NCBI RefSeq assembly: GCF_014066305.1
Contig: NW_023501079.1
Location: forward strand, 186,001-250,000
Source: Letharia columbiana
Lineage: Eukaryota > Ascomycota > Lecanoromycetes > Lecanorales > Parmeliaceae
Direction: 5' to 3'
Length of the DNA stretch: 64,000 nucleotides
Below the pieces are notes generated by a model, which was given only the letters and a program-made list of their open reading frames with translations, did not search any database and had not been told where the DNA came from. Below, piece after piece: positions 25,785-37,441 of this stretch. Position numbers and translations under genes: made by a program. Within the stretch, counting starts at the first letter, position 1. Each line of letters opens with the position of its first letter.

Positions 25785-27713
25785 CTTTGATACGCACCCT
25801 GTTACACGTGGTCAGGTGCGGAATGTTGTAGTCTTGTATGATAAGAGCGCATGAGGCCTCATCAGTATTTGAGGCGCTTGTTGAAAGTATTATTGTGTTG
25901 ATCAGCGGGCGGAAGCTGTGGCTGGTTCTGGAAGTTGGTGGTTGATTGTGGTTCAGGACCGAATGAGGCGGTTGCACCAACCCGTAAGACTGTTCGAATG
26001 ATAGGAGTGGTTGCCCGGATGTCTTGTCTTATCAATCTTCGGAAGCTAGAGATGTGGAAAGGTCAAGGTGTTGACAAACAAACATCACGACGCAGTCACC
26101 CCTGGACCATAGCGGGTCCAGAAAAGTTGTTAATGATAACCAACATCAAGACAAGGACATGACTAGGCTGTATTGACTTCAGCATAAGTCTTGCAAGATA
26201 GCTACCGTCACAGTAGCATCATAGCAGAGGCACAACTGCTTCCGTAAAAGTCATGCTATAGTCCGCAACTCCAGCAAACAACGTTGCATTTCTTTCACTT
26301 CATGGAAGCATCTGGCAGGACTGTTTTGGCGGTGTGCAGCCTGCGGCTACTTTTCAACAAAGGCTTGTGCAATGCAAAGGTGCCCTCTTCCCTGTCAAAG
26401 ACTCCTTGATGCAAAGCTGCAGCCACCCAGCCATCCTTGTCTCGCAGTATGTGCAACATCCTCCCTATACGCCACAGTATTCTCCTCCTCAATCTTCAGT
26501 CTTATTCATTGCTTCCTTTCTTACAGCCTCCATGCTTTTCACTTCTTGGTATGCTTCGTAAATATTTGAGGTTTTCTGCAGGGCGGTTCATTCTGACAGT
26601 TGGAGACTGGAGGTTCTCAAGATCCTGAACGTGCCGTTCTAGCCGGGGGTCTGACTACATGCTTCTCTACACACTTAATGCCCAGCTGCATTGACGTCGT
26701 CAGCAAAGAGAGAACCCATCTTGTGAAAGGCCTCTGTATGTTCCAACGCATTGAGCCTGGCCATGATGTCCGAAAAACACACTGAGGCACCTGCGTTCCG
26801 CAGTCCGTTACTCGTGACCACGGTCCAACCAATAGACACGGTTTCGAAAAAGCAAGAGCGAGGGGCGCATCATAGCAGATCCCAGAATCCCCCGAGACTG
26901 CTATTTCAAACGACCAGGTCTAAGCTCAAGCGCTCATTCGAGTGCTGGACAGCCTTACGCTTGTGTAGAGCACAAGGAGCAGAGGCGATGGAAGCCTGAA
27001 GGCTTGGACTGCGCCCCTGCGAACCAGCGCTAGTCTGGAAATGGAGGTAGCGCATCGTCAGCAACTCGATGACTGGCCTCTTCAATCACCAAAGCTCTCT
27101 CTGACTTTGGCTGGACACGACAGCTCTAGAGATGAGACAGAAAGCCTCAATTGAGCAATTGCCTCGAAAAAAGGATCAATTCCCTGGCATGGCAAGTCGA
27201 GCTTGGCCTAGGCTGGACAGCCATCTACGAGGCGCAAGCCTGCCAGGTGCCAATTGGTCTACCTATCTATTACCATCCTGCGCAGTAGCAGAGATGGCAA
27301 GGCTACAGACCAATGACATCAGAGCCAGCTGTCAACTGGCTGCGAATTGACCAAGTGCTAATTAGATGAATGCTCGCTTGTGTACAGCAAGGCAATGCCC
27401 TCCTCCATAATCCCTCAATTGCCCGGAGCGCTTGCTCTTGCCCAAAGCGAGCGATATGAATCACACATCATGTGCACGGCGAATGGCCGTTTCGGAGGCC
27501 TATCAAATCAATTAAAAAGCTGACTCTCCCCTGACTGCTGTTGACAGCCTGTTATCGAATAGTAGCACTGACACAGGCTCTCAGCCTGTTTACTTTTTGG
27601 GGTGATCTTCCAAAACATTACTTCCTACAATAATTCAAGAACCAATACCTGTGCAGTACTCCTGCTAGCTCACGGCAATACTTCCACTACCTTCGATCGC
27701 CCCAACCCCATCA
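25785..27713. other. long intergenic region
   Basis: About 1.9 kb without a recognisable gene, upstream of both flanking genes (divergent pair), so it should contain two promoters. C/T-rich sequence near 26440-26540 gives open frames without conserved character. Confidence 0.5.
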
Positions 27714-29402
27714 ATGTCTGCCACCACGAATCCTCTCCGCCGTCCCTTCGAGACATTCCATAGAGCACATCGAGGATCCAATGGTCACCACAACTCCTCT
27801 GAGGCGAATGTTGGGATACCGTTTCATGGTAGCTGTTCAAGATGCCACCACTTCCACATCAACCACCAATTCGAATTCTCCCTCGACTCTACGGTACACA
27901 CAAGGCTATTCTGCGAAAGGTGCAACCACCCTATATTTGGATTGGGGAGGGTCTCAACCCAAAATACCCTCGCTTCGGTCGAATCTGGTTCCACATTCAC
28001 TCCTCGAGCTTGCGTCGATCGACCGGGACAACAACCCGCATCGCAGGTAGAGGCAGTGCCGGGCACTCCAGGACTTGGGCTGTTGACCACGATTACGGAG
28101 CGCAGGTCTCCAGCACCCAGTCGGTCTACTTCCAATATCCGCACTCCAACGCCGACGCCGGGGGCTACCTCCCCGGCTGGTGAAGAAGCAGGTGCCGAAA
28201 CTAGACGGGAAGAACCCGTGGAAAGTCGTGATTTGCCAAACGGTACTGCTCAAGGGGGCCCGGAAGAGCGAGGCTTACAGCCGCAGACTGCGACTCTAAG
28301 ACGTCTTCGGACAATTGGCCGTCGGTTCAAGCGGCGCTTCCATGCCAAACCAAGGGAGTGGAGATTACCTCGGATAGGGCTACGAATCACTTACGTTCAT
28401 AGGGCTGACATCGGGAGCGATGCATTTGCTTCGGCCTCCGTAACAGAGGCGTCTTCAGGTCAGGAACGATCAGATAACGCCGAAGAGCTAGTCAACGGAA
28501 CAGGAGATGATACAGAGGACAGACATGCGCCCCTTCGTGCACGACGGCGCGAGTTAACGCTTGAGAGAGAAAGAGAAGTCGCATCGATTCCCAAGTGCGA
28601 GTGCGGTCATGAGTGTCCCTGCATGAGCGGTTCCCATGTTGTCCAAGTCGACAGAGCCGAAACGCCTGAGAATATTTACGTCCCTGGTTACCTCTTTCCC
28701 CACCATTATTCATCCACAGGAAGCAGCAACAGCCAACCTTCTCAAAACGGTGCACAAGGACTGGATTTTCTCCACATCGGCGGTCACTTCGACTCACCGC
28801 GGAGGTCGTCAAGTGCTGATGAATCAAGCTCCGCTGCGGAAAGTGGTCCGAGACGAATAAGGCTCAGTCAAGGTTCAACACTATGGAGCAATGCAAGCTC
28901 TGTCTCCTTACGGGCCAGGCGACCACTTGTTGGTCGAGCTTCTAGCATGCCTGTTGGCACTCGTGCCCAATATCTTGCTGGCGCTCGGACTAGCTCGAAT
29001 ACGAACGGCTCAACCCCAGGCTCTGGCTGGCCTGAGACCGCCAGAGCTCCTGGATCGCTCGACGAGGGAAGCATACTTGGACGTACAAGCCACACGGAAT
29101 CCTCCCGGAATGGCGAAAGCCAATCGCACCAAAGCTCTATAAGCCTCGCGAATCTCCCTGATCCTCAAGAAGAGGAGCAAATGGTTGACGGTGTGAGCCC
29201 TGCGAGCGCCACACCATTGCGGGACGGCGACGAAGTTACTCCAACACCACACAGCGGCATCGGCTTAAACGGGGACTCGAATGGAGTGGCGCCAGTGGGC
29301 TCGCATGAGCTGTCAAGTGCTTTACAGGATCTTGGGAATCAAGAAATAACAGCTGATGAGGATCACTCGCCAGAATCTCTAGCTAACGACCGCTCTGGCT
29401 GA
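27714..29402 (+). CDS. uncharacterised fungal protein with CxxC...CxxC zinc knuckle
   Basis: An intronless 562-aa frame. Residues about 40-78 form a compact Cys/His block, CSRCHHFHINHQFEFSL... then FCERCNHPIFGLGR, a likely zinc knuckle that I recognise as recurring in uncharacterised ascomycete proteins. A second Cys cluster, CECGHECPC, lies near residue 304. The remainder is long, disordered and rich in Ser, Pro, Thr and Glu, with a basic patch RRLRTIGRRFKRRFH around residue 200. No membrane helix or enzyme motif. A regulatory or scaffold role is possible but not shown. Confidence 0.75.
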   Translation: MSATTNPLRRPFETFHRAHRGSNGHHNSSEANVGIPFHGSCSRCHHFHINHQFEFSLDSTVHTRLFCERCNHPIFGLGRVSTQNTLASVESGSTFTPRACVDRPGQQPASQVEAVPGTPGLGLLTTITERRSPAPSRSTSNIRTPTPTPGATSPAGEEAGAETRREEPVESRDLPNGTAQGGPEERGLQPQTATLRRLRTIGRRFKRRFHAKPREWRLPRIGLRITYVHRADIGSDAFASASVTEASSGQERSDNAEELVNGTGDDTEDRHAPLRARRRELTLEREREVASIPKCECGHECPCMSGSHVVQVDRAETPENIYVPGYLFPHHYSSTGSSNSQPSQNGAQGLDFLHIGGHFDSPRRSSSADESSSAAESGPRRIRLSQGSTLWSNASSVSLRARRPLVGRASSMPVGTRAQYLAGARTSSNTNGSTPGSGWPETARAPGSLDEGSILGRTSHTESSRNGESQSHQSSISLANLPDPQEEEQMVDGVSPASATPLRDGDEVTPTPHSGIGLNGDSNGVAPVGSHELSSALQDLGNQEITADEDHSPESLANDRSG

Positions 29403-31481
29403 AAACTATAAATCCTTCCTGGCCTCATTCAGAGTCATTGAAATCGATCTTGCTAGCTCTTGTTCTTTCTTTCGCATCGGCTGTACTGGCTCGCTGCCGA
29501 CTTACAAACCCAAAATTCAGCCCCTGGATATCCCGAAACGGCGCAATCAATAGAGAAGAAGTCTTCGAAGATATGGCGGGGTCGAGCGAGTAGAAAGGTT
29601 CACGCTCGGCTGGTTGTTGCTCTTCGCGTTTACGAATTATCGTTTTCATCTTGTCCCGTTTTCCTTGCATGGCGTTGGTAGAAGTGCTTACAGGTTCCCC
29701 AGCGCTGTCGTAGGGTTCTTGTGGGTTTTGTGATTTCATCTTGTGTTCATTGACGTGTATATCTCCGCCATGATGTATGGTCAGATTTAGGGTGGTCTCT
29801 TTGTACTTAAGTCTCATGAATGCACAATGTTATGCACTCAGCCCACGACCTGGTCTCAGTAGGCCACAACTATTAGTCCGACATTTTCTATATAAATTTC
29901 GTGGGTCGCTGCGAATGGCTCTAAGTTCTTTAGATGGGCTTGCAGATTGACAGTCGCCCTCACTACATCAACGAAACCGCTCATGGACAATGACGAGATT
30001 CCCTCTTGCCTTGTCTCATTACTACAGAAAGGCCAATGCAAATCTTCGTTATCAAGGTAAGAGCCATGAGTTGGGTGAGGCTACTTGGGTTTTCCGGGTT
30101 GCCCAGTCGTGTTTCAAGTCGTGTCCGTTAGCGATTATTGGAACCTCAGAATGAGATGAGAAGGATGACTAGCTAAGTGAGCCCCATGGGCCGACTATAT
30201 TGCACATCTACAACGAAAAGCAAGGATAGTGCCGAACAAAGGCCAGACATCAGCTGATATCATTGCTTCCAACGGCGATCAGCAAGAACGAAATGCAGGA
30301 GCATGCCATAGAAACGGAATCGCTTGGGGGACCTACTCGGACCTTCCAGCCCTGGGCGGGACCGAAAAGACTGGTGTCATGAGGGCTTGTCCGAATGATT
30401 AGCCCGGGTCGAGTATAGTAGCGCCCGCTCAGGCTCGATCTATAGTCAAGGGCAACTCTGGAACGGTTGAAAGAACTTGTAGGAGAAAAATGCATTCACC
30501 GACACACGGATACTCGCAGTATCGCCATGCCTGGTTACGCTGGTAGTGCGGTTGAGTATATGATTGGGGACTTGAGAGGATGATAGACCACCTATAACAG
30601 GCGACCATGAAAAATGGAGGAGGCAAAACCTTGAGAATACGCCATGATCGTACCACCATCAAGGGGATCTCTCACGTCGAAGAGATGACAGCTTTACGCC
30701 GAAAATAGCAGATTGGGGATTTGAGGAGGGCTGATCAATGTTCTTCCGGCCAAGGTGTGTCTTTTGTGGGTAGAGTTTGGAACAAGCTAGCTGCTGATCG
30801 GAGGGTCGACCTCGACACCGAAAAGACTTCTAAAAGGTGGTCATTCGGAAGAGATATAGGCTCAAGTCGAAATAACGGGAGCTGTGTTGCCCGGAAGCCT
30901 CTTGATCAGCGAGCGCAGGACTATCAAGTCAAAATGTTCATATGAACTCACCAGTCAGAAAATGTGAATTTCGAAGGCCCCTTATTGATCCCGGTCTACT
31001 TTGCTAAAATCTAACCTCAACATCATTCACAGAACAACCGTTGAATCCATTATTACTAATACAACCGTCGTAAAGGATACACAGGCTCAGATGCCGCGAT
31101 AACTTATATCGACCTTCGCAAGCGAGAACGGCGTTTAGGGCAGTGCTCTAAAATTACTTAATGGGATACTTTAAGGTTCAAGGAGTCAGTCCCGGAATCT
31201 TTCAGCACGGTTACCGTCAATCTGAAACCATAATCAATCAAGCCAACATTCATGATCCTGCTCTCTCACATCACATCTATTCAACAACATGCAACAACAA
31301 CAACATTTCTCGCTTTCGAATTCCAATTCCAAAATACAATGTCACGTGTGTGCCTGTGAGTCGGACCGGAAGTCTATTCTCGATATTTCCAATCCAAAAT
31401 ACTGCACGATTGGCACCAGCCTATCAATGATACAACTTATAGGACAAATTTGGGTGCCGTCGTTGCCTGGGAGCTCATTAT
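29403..31481. other. long intergenic region
   Basis: About 2.1 kb between the CxxC protein and the ABC transporter. No domain or splice-linked frame was recognised. It marks the border between a conserved-looking part and the accessory segment at 31.5-35.7 kb. Confidence 0.5.
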
Positions 31482-33734
31482 ATGGCCAAAGAGACGGAGC
31501 AAGCAAATCGCTCGGTCAGGGATATCGAAAGGAATCCCGTAGGTGAAGCTCACTTGACAAATACCACGGTTCGGAGTCTTGCATGGCACGGCATACATGT
31601 CGAAAAAAGAAGCTGGATGAGTGATGTTCGACCCACTCCCTTTCTCTCAATTATAGATGGGTATGCTGAGGCTGGTACGCTGACCCAGCCATTGGAAAAA
31701 AGATTCGCGCTGAATTGGACCAGGGACACTCACCGCCCTAATGGGACCTTCCGGCAGCGGCAAGACCACGCTACTGAACGTACTCGCTCATCGGAATCCC
31801 GGTGCAAGATTGAATGTCGCGGGCAGCGTATATGTCAACGGCTCCACCATCTCGGATACGGATTTGCAGAGCATGAGCTCCTACGTTGAGCAAGATGACG
31901 CCTTGATCGGATCGCTGACGGTGCGAGAAACGCTGGACTTTGCTGCACGTCTATCTTTGCCCAGGTAAATGTTCCTTGGGATCTGGAGGCGGCCCGTGGT
32001 CTGATAAGCTCAAGCACAATCCCAGGTCATGAGCGAAGGCGGCGCGTTGACCAGCTCCTGTTTGCGTTCGGGTTGCAAAATCAAGCTCACACCATTGTTG
32101 GCACACCCATCCGCAAGGGCATATCCGGCGGGCAGAAGCGACGGCTTTCGATTGCCAGTCAGCTCATCACCGCCCCAAAGATCTTGTTTCTTGATGAGCC
32201 TACTAGGTGTGTACATTCTTGGTGCAAAGTCTTTTTTTCCTGGGGCAATGTAGGAGTTGGGAGACATGTTCCGGGAGCAAAAGGCTCCTATCATCCTTTC
32301 GAGCTGTCTCATCTCTCGGTTCTTGGCGTTGAAAGGGACGCTGACTTCGAACTCTCCATAGCGGGCTGGACTCGAAAGCAAGTTATGAAGTCATCAAATA
32401 CCTGAAAAGCATTGTCCGAAAGCAAAGGGTAGGTCGCTTTGGGGGTCCGTTCCCTGCCCATCGACCACTGACAGAAGGATGCAGTTGATCGTCATCGCAA
32501 GCATTCATCAACCTTCATCATTGACTTTCGATCTTTTCGATAATCTATTGCTACTGTCAGCTGGCCTGACCTGCTATAATGGCCCACTGCCCGCGATAAA
32601 ACCTTATTTCGAACGCAGAGGCCTTCCAATGCCTCTATACACTAACCCTGCCGAATTTCTGCTCGATCTTACAAGCAGTGACTTTTCCCAAGATGAGGCA
32701 GATGCACAACGCCGACTGGAAAAGCTACATTCGGCTTGGCGAGAGTCGTCCGAGGCACACGCTATCTCAGCATTTGTCGCCGGGCCGTCTTCAGAGAAGG
32801 ATGTACTCATCGGGAACAAGTCTCGTGCTCCCTTTCTGAACGTCACGCTCGCACTCCTTCACCGCTCATTCATCAAGAGCTACCGAGATGTCGTTGCCTA
32901 TGGCATTCGATTTGCAATGTACATCGGGCTTGCGGTCATGATGGGAACGGTATGGCTGCGACTTCCGCCAACCCAGTCATCGATAGGACCTTTTACCAAC
33001 GCAATCTTCTTCGGTTCGGCCTTCATGTCCTTCATGGCCGTCGCATACGTTCCGGCTTTCCTTGAAGACCGTACTACGTTCATCAAAGAACGCGCCAATG
33101 GCCTGTATGGCGCTGCTCCATTCATGATTGCAAACTTCCTGATCGGGTTGCCTTACCTATTCCTCATATCCCTCGTATTCTCATTAATAACCTACTTCCT
33201 CAACAACTTCCGGCCAACAGCTGGAGCCTTCTTCACATGGGTGATGTGGCTATTTCTGGATCTGCTCGCTGGAGAGTCTCTGGTTGTCCTCATGTCCTCC
33301 ATCTTCCCGATATTTGTCGTCGCTCTGGCTCTCATCGCGTTCGCAAATGGTCTGTGGATGAGTGTTGGCGGCTTTTTGGTCTCTCCAGAGATCTTGAACC
33401 CATTCTGGAAATACGTCTTCCATTATATTGACTATGTAAGTCACCTCTCTGGCTTTCTCCCCGGAAGAGATAAGCTGACCCCTCTCAGCAAGCCTACGTT
33501 TTCCGAGGCATGATGGTCAACGAATTCGGCTACCGTGTTTATGACTGCGGCAAAGGATGTCACTGTATGTACCAGAGCGCATTGGCTTCCCAGTGCAAGA
33601 TTGACGGCCAGGCTGTACTGGAAGAGTATGGGTACCGTACTGGAGACACTGGCAAGTGGGTCGGTATCATGCTGGCGATTATCCTTGTTTATAGACTCAT
33701 GGGGTGGGCTGTGACACATTTGCGGAAGACATAG
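31482..33734 (+). CDS. ABCG (WBC-type) half-transporter, with a suspect splice junction
   Basis: Exons: 31482-31674, 31724-31964, 32009-32206, 32362-32428, about 32479-33435 and 33489-33734; about 633 aa if all are joined. The order is nucleotide-binding domain then membrane domain, as in ABCG half-transporters. Walker A is GPSGSGKTT, the signature is ISGGQKRR, Walker B is ILFLDEPT (interrupted after EPT by a 155-nt intron), and the H-loop is ASIHQPSS. Six or so hydrophobic segments follow, then a Cys-rich extracellular end (YDCGKGCHCMY). Exon 4 and exon 5 both read perfectly, but no GT...AG pair joins them in frame: the donor GTAGGT at 32429 is phase 0 while both possible AG acceptors (32474, 32477) are phase 2. 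The gene may therefore be broken. It probably exported lipophilic compounds. Confidence 0.8.
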
Positions 33735-34323
33735 AGCGTTCTTAAGACATATTGATTGCATATCCCAAGGTAAATAATCGACACACACCCTCTTACTCTA
33801 AGCTCGGCGCTCAAGTATGGCGGCGATCTGGTGAAACCTGTTTTTACAATTTGATGACTTTCTTTTCGAAACAAACTCTCAAGTTCGGACGCCCTGAGCA
33901 AGGTGACATCTCTCATGGGCGTCGTGAGTACTGATTGAATTTTTATTCTTCTTGTTCTTTGGAAGAGTAGGTCGTTGATAAGGATCACAAGAGACAGACC
34001 TGGAGCGGAATGAAAGGCCAACAGAGTATTGCTCATCGACTGCCATGAAGTCGACCTAGAAAGCTTCTAAGATCCAGTCATTTCCCCCTTCGTTTAGCCA
34101 GGATATTTCCCGGCAAGTTCCGCTGCCTTGATAGACTCTGCGTCGAAGCCCGTGGTACCTCCGCGGTACAGAATATCATGTCTGGCATACGGTTCCACAC
34201 GAACCTCTACCTCATTTCCCTGATGCACAAACTCCGTACTGTTACCATAAAGCACTTTCAAGCCTCGAAGCTGCATGGACACCTGACAAGCACTTCGGCT
34301 GCGAACTCAGATCTGTAAAGATC
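33735..34323. other. intergenic; possible 60-codon minus-strand frame
   Basis: A minus-strand frame at 34276-34094 reads like real protein (EPYARHDILYRGGTTGFDAE), but I cannot place it in a family. It might be a fragment of another gene. Nothing else is seen; in particular no adenylation domain precedes the reductase remnant. Confidence 0.3.
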
Positions 34324-35647
34324 TGGACCCTCGGTGGCAATGGCAGACTACTAAGCCAGAATGTTGTTTCCGAGGCTGCTAACATCTACAGTCTCGCACA
34401 AGTCCTGTACAGACTCTCTCGCAATCAAGAGCTCGGAAAAGAAACCCTGGTCACGGCGATGAGCCAAATGGTCCGGAAGTACGCCGATTTGCAGAAACGT
34501 GTTCACGGCCCAGTCGCAGCATCCGAGCAGTATTTGGTGGTACGTCGATTCCTGCGAGGATGCTTGGACTCACTCACGGTCCCGAGATCCTCCTCACTGG
34601 GGCTACTGGTGCAGTTGGCGCACATGTTCTCGCCCGATTGCTCGACAAAAGCAGAGTGGAAAAAGGGTTCTGGTTGATCAGACGTGGGAGTCCACTCTCA
34701 CGGCTTCACAGTTCAATGAAAGAGAGGAGACTTTCTGTTATGGATCCGACAAAGCTTTCAGTCCACATTAGGGACCTCAGCCAACCTGATCTGGATCTTG
34801 ATAAAAGAGATCAGATTGTCCTATTATCGCAAATCACTCATATCATTCACTGTGCTTCGCCGGTTAATTTTCGGCCGGGTCTTCTTTCTTTTGAACCTCA
34901 TATCGCCGGCGTACGGAACCTTATGTAGATGTCTCCCAAGTGCCGAATCCGCGCGATTTATATTTTGCTCTTCCATCACTTCTGCGATGGCTAGCCCCAT
35001 GCGAGCTCGAATCCCTGATGCCCCTATCGAACACTTGTCTCTTAGCTCTAAGCTGGGCTATGGCCGTTCAAAGTTGGGTGCTGAGCACGTTATTCAGGCC
35101 GCCGTGGATACAGTGTGTGCAAAGGCAACGATACTAAGGATAGGCCAGATAGTCGGTGACCAAAACATGGGATTTGGAATGAAAGGAGATGATTCCAATG
35201 ATTGTTCGGAGCGGGTTACGAATCGGGACACTGCCTGTCTTGTCTTGGACAGGGACTGTGAATGAGTGGCTACCGGTTGAAACGCTTGCCGAAACCACAT
35301 TGGAAATCGCTGGCCTTTCAGTCCCTTCGTCCATGGAAACTGGAAAGTCTCCCGAAGGACAACCTACGCAGATGCCTGATAGAGAGGACGAAAACCAAGA
35401 ACCAGTCGAGGACTGCCTCCGGACCACGGAGCTGGTATACAATACCCGCTCTCCTCATACTCTTTCTTGGACAAACGACTTTCTTCCCACTCTCGCCGCA
35501 GGAGGACTCAGATTCGAACGTGTGTCTTTCTCCGAATGGCTCGAACAACTTGAGTCCCGCCCTTCAGAAGCAAGCCAACGTGGAAACGCAGGAAGAAGTA
35601 ATTATGTTGAAAATACCAACCACAACCCTGCGGTGAAATTACTTTAG
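34324..35647 (+). pseudogene. NRPS-like enzyme remnant: end of carrier domain plus thioester reductase domain
   Basis: The first part (34324-34539) resembles the end of a carrier domain and linker, RLLSQNVVSEAANIYSLAQ. It joins by a clean 47-nt intron (34540-34586) to a reductase domain with the NAD(P)-binding start ILLTGATGAVGAHVLARLL and HIIHCASPVNF. The frame then fails. A TAG at 34926-34928 ends it after NLM. The domain resumes in another frame as ARFIFCSSITSAMA and GYGRSKLGAEHVIQAA up to ILRIGQIVGD. It shifts again near 35170-35190 into a third frame, beginning MIPMIVRSGLRIGTLPVLSW and running to 35647. At least two frame changes plus the missing adenylation domain make this a decayed 5'-truncated gene of secondary metabolism. 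Confidence 0.8.
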
Positions 35648-36409
35648 TACGAAGACTGGACTTCATGACGACAGCAAAAGTGTGATCTTTGACTGATAAA
35701 GCGAAGAGAGACGCTCCTGCATTAACAAGTGCTCCTCATGTCGTAGATAGTGGGCTTGTGGATCTGATGGTCAGCCGTTGGATGAACTGGTGGACAATGG
35801 CCGGCAGTCAAGCAGCTCCTTCACGGGGATCCAAGTGAAGACTTTGGCTGTTAGGTGCTGCTCTTGAATGGCAGGTCTAGAGGCAAGAATCAGCTCACAG
35901 GCTTCTGCATTCTTTTGTAACTTGTTTGATCGGTGGTGGAATTAACGAAGTGGATTCAGGGATTGACCACGGGGACAACAATGAAGCTTTATATCGAAAG
36001 AAATTAGGGTCTTGAACCCTTTTCGAGTATGACCATCCACGGACCGACTGCCTGTCCAAGCGGATTTGCTGAAGTGCAAAATCGAGAGACTGCTAAGATA
36101 TGAGAGCGATTTAAGAGTTGCGCTCTCGTCGTGAGTAGGATGGCTTTGATGTATATGAATCGTATCAACAGGTTTCCCAGGCTTGTTTCTGTGTGTGTTA
36201 TTCTCCTAATTACATACTTGAGATGGTCAAGAATCGTCCGAAGCCTCGGAAGCATCTTGTAGATCGGCCCAGGGTACCTGGCGGATAAGATTACAGAGCG
36301 GGAGGCGCCGAAGATACTGGACTAGTACCTTACGCTAGGCCTTGAGCTTCGGCAAAGTTGCTCCGTCCAACCACCAGAAAGCCCAGTACAAATCGGCGGC
36401 CAGAACTCA
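35648..36409. other. intergenic, no gene recognised
   Basis: This lies between the decayed NRPS-like remnant and the APC10 gene. No coding sequence supported; it must contain the APC10 promoter. Confidence 0.5.
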
Positions 36410-37264
36410 ATGGACGACACCACCACCACCAACAACGGCGATGAAGCCGATGATCCCGAATCCCACCTTCAGGATGTAGTCAACGATGTGGATCTGGACA
36501 GTGCGACGGAAGAAGAGCCCTTGACTCTCGACCCAAGTACGTACTTCCCCTCCTCCATACATTCCCTTCTCTCTCCTCTCTCCTCCACAGAACACCCTCT
36601 AACACGCGTGCCTGCAGCGCAAGACCCCTCCCTCGTCGGCCTTCGCGAAATCTCTTCCCTCGCCTCCTGGTCCGTCTCGACCCACAAGCCCTCCTGCGGC
36701 GTCGACGCCCTCCGCAACCTCAATCCGAGCCAATTCTGGCAGTCGGACGGTCCGCAGCCGCACTTGCTCACCATACACTTTTTCAAGTTGGTCAAGATTG
36801 TCAAGATGAGGGTCTACTTGGATTTTCAGCTGGATGAGAGTTATACGCCTACGAAGATGCAGTTTTGGGGTGGGACTGGGATGTATGATCTTGTGAGTCT
36901 CGATCTCGCTCGATCTGGAAGGGGAGGATGCGGACTGATGATGGGGGGGGTGGGATAGGTCTCGTTCTACGAATGGCGTGGTGAAGAGCCGCGGGGCTGG
37001 ATTGATGTCGATCTTGAGGGCGTCGGTGTGGGTGGCAAGGCTGAGCTGAGGGCATTTGTGGTGCAGGTACGCGTGTTGGAGAACCATCAGAATGGAAAGG
37101 ATACGCATGTTCGTGGCGTGCAGATCTTCGCGCAGGACGACAAGATTAAAAAGCCGAGAGCCGCAGTGGCTGACGAAGATGGTAAAAACACGAATGGTGT
37201 TGAGGGAATTGAGGTTATGGGCATGGAAGAACCGGATTGGATGCAAGATCCCGAAATTCGATGA
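36410..37264 (+). CDS. doc1: anaphase-promoting complex subunit 10 (DOC1)
   Basis: Exons 36410-36536, 36591-36892 and 36959-37264 give 244 aa. APC10 is the substrate-recognition co-subunit of the anaphase-promoting complex and carries the DOC domain, a jelly-roll fold. The domain is clear: REISSLASWSVSTHKPSCGV, LRNLNPSQFWQSDGPQPHLL, HFFKLVKIVKMRVYLDFQLD, YTPTKMQFWGGTGMYDL. The first intron (36537-36590) is exactly 54 nt and open, so the gene would also read through it in frame. GTACGT, a pyrimidine tract and CCACAG argue that it is removed. The C-terminal half of the domain continues into the last exon up to THVRGVQIFAQDD; the tail is acidic. The gene is convergent with the isopropylmalate dehydrogenase gene, 177 nt apart. 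Confidence 0.93.
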
Positions 37265-37441
37265 GACATCGGGGACCAGTTTCTTCTGCTGGAATGGAGA
37301 TGGATGATCTCCACCCGGAATGTCAGCAAGACAGTCCATGCGCAATGATGACCCACATACCGCACATCGATCCAAGGGTCACTGGCACCTGGAGTCTTGG
37401 TGGAACGTTGTCTCTATGGACTGCCATAGGAGCTTTTGCTT

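Noticed and set aside
32207..32361. In-frame continuation of the ABC transporter through 32207-32361
   Set aside because: The segment has no family similarity and is bounded by GT...AG; removing it restores EPTSGLDS, so it is an intron.
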